This document shows positions 7,457 through 18,100 of a stretch of 32,740 bases of DNA, in pieces. Below the pieces are notes generated by a model. The model ran no database searches. It worked only from the letters and a program-made list of their open reading frames with translations, and had not been told where the DNA came from. Where the stretch lies: the NCBI GenBank assembly GCA_913063055.1, contig CAJXZK010000033.1, positions 1 to 32,740 on the forward strand, in the 5' to 3' direction. How positions within the stretch are numbered: the stretch's first letter is position 1; every line of letters starts with the position of its first letter. The position numbers and the translations under genes are program-made. This DNA comes from an uncultured bacterium (lineage in GTDB: Bacteria; Cyanobacteriota; Vampirovibrionia; Obscuribacterales; Obscuribacteraceae).

Positions 7457-9052
7457 GTGGCCAGAATCGTAGTGGTGGAAGATGACGTCAGCCTTGCTGA
7501 GCTGGTTCGGGACTTTCTCGAACACGAGGGCAACCAAGTTAAGGCCTTTCACAACGGTTTGGAAGGTCAGAATTTTATCTTGGCCAATAACCCCGATTTA
7601 ATTATTCTCGATTGGGATTTGCCTGGCCTTACCGGCATTGAGATTTTGGCTGACTATCGTGGCTTTGGTGGCAAATGCCCTGTGATAATGCTCACCGGTC
7701 ACCAAGACGTCGACGACAAAGAAAAAGGCTTCGATGAAGGCGCCGACGACTATCTCACCAAGCCCTTTAACTTGAAGGAGTTAGGTGCCCGGGTGAGAGG
7801 TCTCTTGCGTCGCTCACAAGCGGTAATTGGAAACGTGGTTACTGTGGGAGATATAGTCGTTGACCTCGATACCAGTAAGGTGCTCAAAAGCGGACGCAAT
7901 GTCACTCTTGTTCCCCGCGAGTTTCAGTTGCTCTCTTATCTCGTGAAGAACCGCAAAGAGACTCTGAGCCCCCAGGAGCTGCTCGACAACGTTTGGACCA
8001 GCGACGCTGAGATGACTCCCGAATCGCTTAATAACGTTGTTCGCAGGCTTTCCAAAAAGCTCGACCCCGATGGCCGCATTCTGCGCATCAATTCGATCAT
8101 GGGTAGTGCCGATTACATGTCAATGAACGGCAGTAGCATGGGAGCTGCTGGTATTGAAGGCCCTCTAGATGATCACAGTGATCGCGGCGACCCGCTCATT
8201 GGTCGGGTTCTAGACAACAAGTATGAAATTATCAAAGTTATTGGCGGTGGTGCCTCTGGTCAGGTATACAAAGCTAAGCACAAAATGATGAATATTACTG
8301 TGGCAGTCAAGGTTCTGGCACCCCAGCTTAGTACTCAACCAGACTTAGTGCGGCGCTTTGAGCGGGAAGCAAGAGCGGCTGGTTTACTCAGTCACAAAAA
8401 TGTTTTGATTGTTCATGATTTAGGAGTGACTGAAGAGTCGCAGCCTTATATGGTGATGGAATATCTCAATGGCTTTAGTCTGGCTGAGCTTATTGAACAG
8501 AACGGCAAATTAGCGCTGCCCGATGCCCTAGAAATCGTGTCGCAGATTTGTCTCGGTATTGGCAAAGCCCACGAAGAAGGGCTTGTACACCGCGATCTTA
8601 AGCCCGGAAACATTATGCTAGTGGCCGAGGGCGACGAAACTTATACAGTCAAAATTGTTGATTTTGGCCTGGCCAAGTCAACTAAAGCTGAAGAAAACGC
8701 ACCTAACCTGACCCAGACCGGAGCCTTAATTGGCACACCTTCTTATATGAGTCCGGAACAGTGTCGCTCAGAGGCCACAGATCATCGCTGCGACCTTTAT
8801 GCCATTGGTTGCATGATGCATGAAATGCTTACTGGTGAGGTGCCATTTGTCTCAGCTAATATCATTGAGACTTTCATTAGGCATGCCCAAGAGCCACCAC
8901 CTGCGCTTGTTTTGGATGACTTGAATCCTCAGGTTAATGCTTACTTGCAGTCAATAGTGCACCGTTGTTTAGAGAAGAACAAAGAGAACCGCTATCAGTC
9001 TGCCGCTCAATTGCTGCAAGATTTGTCGCGAGTTTCAGCGGCGGTGAAGTAA
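7457..9052 (+). CDS. Response regulator (OmpR-type) fused to Ser/Thr protein kinase
   Basis: This 531-residue fusion starts with a receiver domain (1-118; acidic pair D9-D10, phospho-acceptor D52 in LDWD, T80, K102). An OmpR/PhoB-type winged helix follows (about 128-222, with VPREFQLLSYLVKN and NNVVRRLSKKLD). After a short linker comes a Hanks-type kinase (about 257-525; GGGASG loop, VAVK K285, HRDLKPGN D380, DFG D402, GTPSYMSPEQ). All kinase catalytic motifs look intact and there is no membrane segment. It may therefore couple a histidine-kinase signal to both transcription and Ser/Thr phosphorylation. The GTG at 7457 was chosen because AAGGA sits 8 bases upstream and because MARIVVVEDD then aligns with the paralogue at 23540. 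An in-frame ATG at 7394 would add 21 unrelated residues and overlaps a possible -10 (TATATT, 7405-7410). The divergent kinase pair is the likely input. Confidence 0.93.
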   Translation: MARIVVVEDDVSLAELVRDFLEHEGNQVKAFHNGLEGQNFILANNPDLIILDWDLPGLTGIEILADYRGFGGKCPVIMLTGHQDVDDKEKGFDEGADDYLTKPFNLKELGARVRGLLRRSQAVIGNVVTVGDIVVDLDTSKVLKSGRNVTLVPREFQLLSYLVKNRKETLSPQELLDNVWTSDAEMTPESLNNVVRRLSKKLDPDGRILRINSIMGSADYMSMNGSSMGAAGIEGPLDDHSDRGDPLIGRVLDNKYEIIKVIGGGASGQVYKAKHKMMNITVAVKVLAPQLSTQPDLVRRFEREARAAGLLSHKNVLIVHDLGVTEESQPYMVMEYLNGFSLAELIEQNGKLALPDALEIVSQICLGIGKAHEEGLVHRDLKPGNIMLVAEGDETYTVKIVDFGLAKSTKAEENAPNLTQTGALIGTPSYMSPEQCRSEATDHRCDLYAIGCMMHEMLTGEVPFVSANIIETFIRHAQEPPPALVLDDLNPQVNAYLQSIVHRCLEKNKENRYQSAAQLLQDLSRVSAAVK

Positions 9053-9154
9053 CAGCCTCAATTGCCAATTATCGCCTAAGCTGTTTTAGCTTGAATGCCG
9101 CAATATCTAGAGTCGTATTACCTGCGATAATCAGCTCAGCGATTGCAGCTCAGC

Positions 9155-12100
9155 TTACAAGTCACTAAGCGGTTTCTTCGGCTTTATGCGCCTACTTTCT
9201 GATTGAAGCCTGAATGCTTCAAGCTTTGCCGCAGCATCATAGGCTGGTTGTAAAGGTGTGGAGGTTTGAGGCAGAGTTGGCTCACCATTATCTTTCTGAT
9301 CCGGCATTGAAGCCAAGTCGTCTTTTGAGGTCAACCTAGATGTCTCGCCACCAGTTTGCCTGTTGTCTTGGCCAGTTGAGCGGTCTTGTAATTTTTTACC
9401 TCCGCCTCCATCTCTTTCTCTGTCACCGCCGTTGGTATCGTCATTGTCATTGGTAGTGCGATCAACTACTTCGTCGTAGTCGTGGGAAGGCATGTAGCCA
9501 TCAGGGATGCCACCGCTTTCTTTGATGTTGAGCTGAGATTCAGTTACTTCTTGCTGCAAGCCTTGAATAGAACGCATTCTAGCAAGACTTTGTTGCATTG
9601 TAATATCGTTGAATGTTTCGGAGAAATCTTTCGACTTTTGCTTAGCTTGATCGATGCCAGGGGAAGGGCCTGGCAGTGACAATCTTCTCGTTGGTTGTCC
9701 TGCTGTCACATCTACAGTGTCAGACGGTTTGTTGATCTTTGGCGCAGGCGGATCTGGGCGTACTACTAACCCTTCTTTGTCTGCATATAGGGGCGCTAAC
9801 TGACGGCTAACTTTTAAGTTTTTCTTGCCAATATTTGGTATTAGCACTTTCCCGTTGTTGAAGTCGTGTGCTGCTATAGTGGTTCCTTCTGGTCGATCTG
9901 CTATATCGTTGGTTTTGATCAAATGAATGAAGACATCTTGAACTAAGCGTGCTCTCTGCTCATGCAGTGAATTCTGATATTTGTTTGCTTCTCGGATGTA
10001 TGCCAGTCTGATATTTGCGCAGAGCATTATATGCACAGCTGTCGGCATTTCTCTTTCAAATGATTCTTTGGTGAGGTTGCCAATTTTCAGCGGTGTTCCG
10101 TGTTCGTTACCAGCAAACTGCTCGTTGGCAAATTTGAAGCCCAATAGTTTGAATCTGCTGATTGCCAGCTGCTCATTGGGAACGGCAGCGGGGTTTTCAG
10201 CGGCAATTGTTTCAAGCCATTTCTTTTGGGCCGCAGCTCTACTTGCTTTGTCTGGTGCGCTGCTAGATTCGATCAGATTGGAGAGAAATTCTGGATGACG
10301 TTCAAAAAACGTAGGTTCGCTCAAGATAGACATGAAAAGATCGTCTTTGAGCGAAATCGCTCGGGCGCTTCCTTCGCTTTGGTTTTCCTTGCCGTTGCTG
10401 CCAAGGTGGTCTGTAATTTTGAGTCTGAATGGGTCGTAGCCAAACAACGATTTTCTATATTCCGAGTTAGCTGTTTGAGTCTTCAGATCGCCTTCTGTGA
10501 CAGCAAAAATTTTCTTGAAGACTGTCTTGTAGTCGAAGCCAGCAGGTGGGTGCCCGGGATTGCCACTGACTATTTCTAATAGCTTTCTTTGATCGGAGTC
10601 AGCAAGGATGTCATTGGCAGGCTTGCCGGTCAACAACTTGTATAGAGCTTCGGAGGGAACTTCTACTCTGTGCATTTCTTTGAACATCGAATCAGCTAGA
10701 CGATGCCCTGCTACGTAATCGCTGTCGGTTCTAAGTTGTTCTGGAGTCTTGCCAATTCGTTCTGACAGCCAAGGTGCGGAGGCAAGGAAAACTTGCTCTA
10801 CTAGTTCTTTGCTAGCACGGGATGACACTAGTGTAGAAGAATCATTGAGCCGAAGTGCTGAACAGAAGTTTATCCCGTCTGCTGTCAGCTCATAGTGATT
10901 TGGGCTCTTCTCTTTGACTAACGTTGAGAGGTCTAAATCTTTGCTGTTTCTGAGCAGATCTAAAGCTTGTGCTCGCAGAATCATATTTTCTTGAATGTAG
11001 TGGCCGAAGGCTTCATGGCCGAGCACGTCAATTTCGAACCTGCCAGGGTCTAGAAAAGCGTCTCTTTGGAGGCTAACGACACCAGAGCCTTTTGCGTATT
11101 CGCCTTTTTCATTTTCTTTCAATGTCGGAGAGCCAGCTGTAATTTTGGGCGGATTGAAGCCCATATCGTTAAAGCATTTCTGCAGCAGATTTTGAAGTTT
11201 AAGGGCTCGATTGTCAGCAATTTCTTGTGCTCTGGGATCGCTTGGACTAATTATTTTCCAAGACTCTTTTTCGGCGCCAACCACTCTAATTAACTCTCGA
11301 TAGACATTGGGAATATTCTCTGGCAAGAATTTTCGTCTATCGAGATCGTCAAAGCTCATCGCTTTCATCTTAAGGAGATTTCTTTGTGTTTCATTTGGAG
11401 CGCTGTCTGAGTCAATATCATTGCCTTTGAAAGCTTGACGTTCTTGTCTAACCTTATCGTTGTGCTCTTGCAAAGCCGAACGGTAGAAATCTAACGGCCC
11501 CATACTTGTGTCTACTGGCCGAGTCCAGACTGCTTCATTTTCTTTTTTATGCTGCTCACTCAGCGGGTTAGTTAATTTTAGGAAGTCGTTCCTGTGTGCT
11601 TTCTCTTGGGCGTAAGTTGGAGTTTTCTGTTCCAGAAGTTCTCGCCAGTTCCTGAACTCAGTATCAAGCACCTTTGGTGGTGGTATCTTTTTAAATTCGA
11701 GTTTCTCTGGTCGCTTTTGAGTAATAGCAGGGTCAGCGGCTAATCTTGCTTCGTATTCTTTTAGCTCTTTGTCGGCTTTTTCTACTCGTTTTAAGCGAAG
11801 ACCGGCTTCTTCTTGCCCTTTTTTATCTGCAGTGCAACGGTCGTCGACTGTCTTTAATAGTGATGCGATTGCCGCTTCTCGGCTTGCTCGGGCTTCTCTA
11901 TTAGAACCCACTGGGTCTGTGTGGTGCCCAGGCTCATACTCTGCGCTGCCAATGCTAAAGCCAAAGCGCAGAGTTGGTACTGATTCTCCATCATCATTTT
12001 TGATCTTTTCAAGGGGAACATCGGGTTCAAAGAGCGATGGTTTCTTTTCTCCATTTTCTGTTTTTGCTTCAGTGCCAGTAGACTTTCCGTACTCTTTTAA

Positions 12101-15100
12101 TATTTGTTCTACTTGCACACGACGTTCGTGATTTGGAGCAATGATAATAAAACTGCTACCGCCTGGAGAGCCAACAAAGCAATCGTGGGGAATGCGTGCG
12201 CGCAGGTAGTCGCCAGCATGTTTCAACAAGACGTTGCCTTGATCGTGGCCGATCTGATCATTGATTGGTTTCATATTGTTGAGGTCAGCCTGAATGACAG
12301 AGAATCGTTCTAGGGGCTTGCTGAAGTCGCGAATAGAATTGTCGCGCTCTGACTCTGGTTTGTTAGCCTCGGCAAAGTCGCGCTCAGCCTTAAATACAGA
12401 GCGTCTCAAGTTGCGGTCGCAGATCTCTTTGGCCGCAAGGTCAGTCTGTGGATTAACCCATAGACTGGCACTGGCTTCGCGCCGCTCTAAATACATGCGA
12501 CGACCTTCGATTCCCATTCTTTCGAACTTAGCGCATTCTAGTTCTAGATGTTTTTTATATATGGTTTGCTTTTCTGGTCCAATTGCCACAAATTGTTCAA
12601 TGTCGCTTTGCTGTCTTTTGAGCTCTTTTACTTTGGCTTGGTTTCCTTCTTGAACGAATTTCTCCACTTCTGATTGAAGGCGCTGACGCTCTTTGTTCTG
12701 CTCTGGCAATGGTAATTGCTCAAATTCTTTTATGTGATTTAGGGCTTGGCGTTGTGGTGCTTCCATGGTGAGCAACTGCTGATTTGTCAGCAATTCTGCG
12801 CCAATACTGGCTTCTTCACGATGACTTCCTTTGGGCTCCACAGAATGGTCGGGCTTCCAGGCGTCAGGCACTGGGCTAAAGTTGTCTGTTTGTCCTTGTA
12901 TCTTCTCTTTTTCTACTTTTTCCTGGGCAATTTTTCGCTCATTCATTACGGCATCGGCGCGATCTACCAAATGATGTGCAGTATCCGTAGACTTCATTTC
13001 TACTGCCCCTACTGCCAGTTTGATTAGAAGCTCTTCGACTTTGCCATTGGTTCGATCTGGATGCGCGGGATCGTCTTTTTCTACTAGAAGCATGCCGTAC
13101 TTTTTGCCGAAGGCATCGGTTTCAGTGTAGCCTCGGCAAGCTAGGTGAATTTGATCAAGCTTTTCTACCAGCGCTTTTACTTCTTCTTTTGAGCGAGATT
13201 TATCTAGGAAGATCATGATTTCGTCGCCACCGGCTCGAGCTAATAGTTCGCTGTCTTTGAGGCCGATTTCTTTGGCGATATGACGAGTCAAGTAGCGCAG
13301 GGCGTCGTCGGCTCCTTCTCTTCCCATGCATTCATTGGCGAGTTTGAAGCGACGGACGTCGATTGAGACTAAGTAACCCCCTTTGTCTTTTTTTGCGCAG
13401 GCCTCTTCGAGATAGTGCATCATGCCATTGAAGTTGGCATAGCCTGTCAGCATGTCTATTTTTGAAGCAGCATGAGCACTCCAAAACTTATTGATGTGCT
13501 TGTTTTCGAGAAGGCGGGCAAAGACATTCTCGCTTATTGTCTTGTAGGGATGAGCATCTATGCCCTCAGCTGATTTGGCCGAAGTTTTTTCTGCTTTCAA
13601 ATTGTTGGACGCTTCTTGATGGGCTCCAATTGCTCGACGAACATCGTTGTTTACTATCGCTCGTGTCGCTGTTTCCGCTGCAGTGCCTCGCTGCTCTGCT
13701 CTCTGTCTGCTAGCAATAGCAAATTCCATATCGTGCACTTCGTACAGGGCACGTTTGAGCTGACCAAGAGAAGTTAGATATTGACGCTCTTTCAAAGTCA
13801 GGTTGATTCCGCCTTCAGACGAGAGGCTATAACCATCGACTAAGTCGTTGAGCTGTTTCTCAAGTTTTAGAGCCGCTTCCTTGCCGTGCAGCCGCTCTTC
13901 TTTGGCCAAGTAGCGCTGCCTTAGTTCCCCTTCGCAGGCTGACATCTCGTTTAGTAAATGCTGAGATTCGATGCGAGTTCCGCCTCCAAGACGCACAAGA
14001 GCTGCGTCTGCTTGGCTATCAACTTTGCCATTGAGTTGATGAACCATTGACGAATTAAGCATGCCTAGCTTCCAGCTCAGTAGTTCCAGGCGTTCGTGAG
14101 GGTCAGTTGGCTTGGCTTTAATTCTTTCTTCGAGCCGGCTTAAATGTTCGTCTTTGCCTGCTCTTAGCGTGGTATCAAAGACTTTGTCTGCCGAGGCAAT
14201 TTCGTGACTATCGCTTTTTCTCCAGGTATTGCCCAGTGCGATATCTATCCTGCTAGGGTCTAGTTCATAAAGCGGCTGCCCGTTGCTGTCAACTGCACCG
14301 GTGCGTCTGATGGCGAGGCCATCTTCTCTAAAGCGTTCGCGCAAGGGGGTATTAGATTGCATGTCTTGGGCTGACCAAGGCGAGCTTAGGTCTTTGATAA
14401 TGCGCGCGTGTCCCCGATTAGGCGTGAGGCCACCAGCGCCTAGATGACTAGCATCCATTTCTAGAACAGCGTATAGATCTCCGCGCTCTTTCATGGCCAC
14501 TAGCTGACGAACTAGATCTTGGCTGTCTTTGGGGTTAGCCACTACAAATTTCTCATCCCTTCCGGTCATGAATTTCATCATGGGTTCAAGTTGTTCGGCG
14601 TAAAAAAGATCTTTGCGACCGCCGTTTTGCATGCCAATCACTTCATTGAGCACTGATTGCACAATTTCGCTAACTTCAGTCTTTTGGCCATCCACTCTTG
14701 TGAATGAATTTTCAGGACGTGTGCCAGTTCTGGCTGCATCAATATTGAAGTTGCCAGCGCTATCTATGAAGCTTTTTATGACTTCGCCTTTGTGATTTAC
14801 AGCAGCGCCAGTTTCATTTAATACTCTAAGAGTTCTCAGCCAGGTTTCAGGATGCAGGGCGTATTCTCTTTGCTCGCATGCCGCCAAGGGGCAGGTGGCA
14901 TCACTACCCTGGCTAACAAATTCAGGCTTTGCGGCCAAGCTGAAGAATTGGTCAAGCCAATGGTGCCTTTGTTCCAAAGGCACTTTGCCAGGCGCTTCTA
15001 GCAATTTGTTAGCATCATAGAGAAGCTCGGCAATTTTTCTTTCGGCAGTTGCTGGATCTTTTCTTAGACGATCCTGGGTGTCGAGCATGCCCTCTCTGAT

Positions 15101-18100
15101 GTACGCAGCGGCCATTGGGTCTTGAATTGAGTCTAAGTGCTGCTCGAAGGTCGAAAGTTCTTTGTGGTAGTCGATGGGGCCGACACTGTCTCCCGGTAAA
15201 TATCTAGTTGTTGAACCATCGAGGTGATTGCTGGAAATAGCACCAATTTCATTGATATGGTGCACCGTGCCATCGGCATCAATAGTGATTTCTTGGCAAT
15301 ATTTTGTATGGTGGCCATCGACTACCATATCCCAGCCATCTTTGGTTTTTACGAGTTCCGCACCGGCTGAAAGCTTTAGCTCGGACGGCAGGCCATTTTT
15401 GTCGCGCTTTATGGTGGTTTCGTGACCATTGGCATCGACAATTTTTGTCAATTGATCATTCTTACTTATTAGTGCAGAACCATCTGGCTTTTCCATCGTC
15501 TTAAAAGGCTCGCCATCCATGTGGCTTTTGCCTTCTTTTGCCAGAGTTCCGTCTGGCAATATTTTGATATCAGAATAGGCTTCTTTTTGAATGAGTTTGT
15601 CTGAGTAGTATAGAGACCAGCCTTTTTCCTCTTTACGCAGTTCCGCACCAGCAAAGGGTTCTATGCTCTTGGGCTGGCCTTCGCTATCGTAAATTACTTT
15701 AGTTTCGTTGCCATCAGTTTTTATGGACGTGACTTTGCCGTCTTCTTTTATAACGGTTGTCTTTGCACCCTTTGGTGTAGCGGTTTCTACTACTTCCTGA
15801 TGTGCTCCAAGGGCGCGTTTCTCGACGCTGATGCCATAATGTGAAATTGTGGTAGTGCTATTCTCGCCGTGCGTAATTTTCAGATTGCCCTGGTTGTCGC
15901 TGTTAACAGATTTGACATTGGTAAGTGTGTGGTCTGGTCGGTTTGTTGACCAACCCTGTTCTCCTTTGCTTAACACCAGTCCGTTTGGCAGGCCCACCTG
16001 GGCCAGCTCCCCAGTGTGGTCCTTAATCAATACTGTCTCTAGTCCGTTGGCGTTTGTGACCACACTCTTGTGCAGCTCTGCTGGAGTCGCGCTGGTTGGT
16101 GCATTGGTTTTTGCTTCAATATTGGAAATGTATGTCGAATATTCGTTGGTCACTGAATCTTTGATTCTGGTTTGATCGCGGGCCTCAACTTTCTCGCCCA
16201 TATAATGTGTGCCTATATGGGTAAATGGATGGGTGAAGGCTACGCTAGCAGCGCCGTCAATGGCTGCATCGAAAACAAAGGCATTCATGCGATGAGTGTT
16301 TTTAAACTTCTCGAATTTTTCTGCAGTTACCTGGCTTTTGTCTATGCCAAGGTCATGGGCAATGTTTTCGCGCTCAACTTCGTACATGCGCACTCGAGCA
16401 TTGAGTGCTGAATTAATGCTGTTGTTCATCACCGCATCAGGATAAGTACTGATTAGTGTGTCAACGAATTTGCCTGTTTTACCGAAACGTTCTAGTGATG
16501 CCTTTGGCCCCATGTGTGACAGTGATGTAATGCCATCCCCTGCCAGCATCGCACCTGAGCCTAAGACTAAGTTAGTGAAACCGAGCTCCTCCGTGTTGCC
16601 AGTTTTTAGGGCATTGACCGAATTGAAGCTGGCGGTCTGGTAGAAGGCGTTGACAGCGCTGGTACCATAGCCGGCGCCCGGAATGACACCGGGCCCTAGC
16701 TTTACTGCTTTTGTAAGTATATCGCTGGTGGCCTTGTTTCCTAGAATATCGCAAAGTGCTTTTACTTCTGCACCTTTGCCTGAGTTCATTAGTGACGCCA
16801 TTTTTAACGCTTCAGGATTGGCTGCTAATTCACTGATTGCCGCAGTGCTTGCTTGTTGTAGCTTTCCTGCTTTTTGCAGTTCAGCCAAGGTTTCAAGATT
16901 TTGATAGAGCTTTTGTTCTTTGGCTAGTGCTGAGAATTTCGACAAATTCTGCTCTTCTGCAATGACCTCTAATAGAACTTCGCTTTTGCCGACGGCAGTA
17001 AAATTTTTGGCAATGTGGCCGAGGTTGCCACCGCTGTACATCACTACTGCCTCGATACAACCACCGGCGCTGTTAACTGCAAGTTCGTTGAAGCTGCCGC
17101 CTCTGGTCTGCCGCAGCACTCCTGAGCTGAGGGCGCCTCCGCCAGCGGTGACTGCCAAGCCTGTTCTCAAGGTCATGGTGCCGGCGCTAACCATCGTCGA
17201 GACGCCACCGGTCAGGACCGTGGTGGCAGCCAATGCCAAACCTTCTCTGACATTCGATTGAACATTTTGGCCGTCTTGCGATAGTTGGGTAGCATCGCTT
17301 GCCGCTACATTCATCTCGGCCAATCTTGTCTGCATCGATTGAACATTGTGGTGTATGTCTACCGTCGCCAATGTATTCGAGTTTAGGCCGCCATCAAACA
17401 TAGCCTTGGCTTGTTTGAGAAAGAGCAACTGACCGTCAATTGTGGTGTCATTGAGTTGACTGATTTGCGCTTCACGACCGTGCAGTATGTGTTCGTCTAC
17501 AGCATAACCAAGAAGACCCCAACTCTGCTTGTCGACGTACTCTTTGCCCATCTCAACGATTTTATCTTTGGACTCGTTTGATTGCCTCATAACTTCCTTT
17601 AAGTCAATCAGGCCACCTTCCACGAGTTTTCCCGAAGGATCTCGTCTAGTCTCACCTAGTCCCATAATCCATCGTTCGTTATGGTCGCCTTCAATCTTCA
17701 TTTTGAAAAGGAAATCTGGATCGTTTTGCAGATTGATATCTTTGCCGTCGATTTGCGCTACATAACCAGGCTTTAGCTGACCGCATGGTGTCTCGGCGGC
17801 TATCCATTGTTTTGTTGCTTCATCAAAGCTTTTTTTGTATAGCTGGCCCTTATCAACCAGGTATTGATTGTGGCCAATTCTCATGTCCCCGCCTGTTTTG
17901 GCGCACTCTTGCGGGCTGCTTTGGCGTGGTACTTCAATCACTTTGCTGGCAGCAGGTTTGTCTGGTCTATCTTGTTCAGAGCGCACAAATTCTTTTGGTC
18001 CGCCGCGTAGGAGTTCAAGACTGGTGCGACCGTTTGCTGCTTCTGTAGCGTCTGTGATGCCTGAATATTGAATTTTATCGAGGGCTTCTTTGTATTGTTT

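Noticed and set aside
7264-7533. Minus-strand open frame of 89 codons across the divergent promoter
   Set aside because: It covers the control region and the start of the real plus-strand gene, and its composition is not protein-like.
9053-9154. Inverted repeats ATTATCGC/GCGATAAT (9068-9075, 9124-9131) and AAGCT/AGCTT between convergent genes
   Set aside because: The stems are short or far apart and lack a T-run, so a terminator is not supported.
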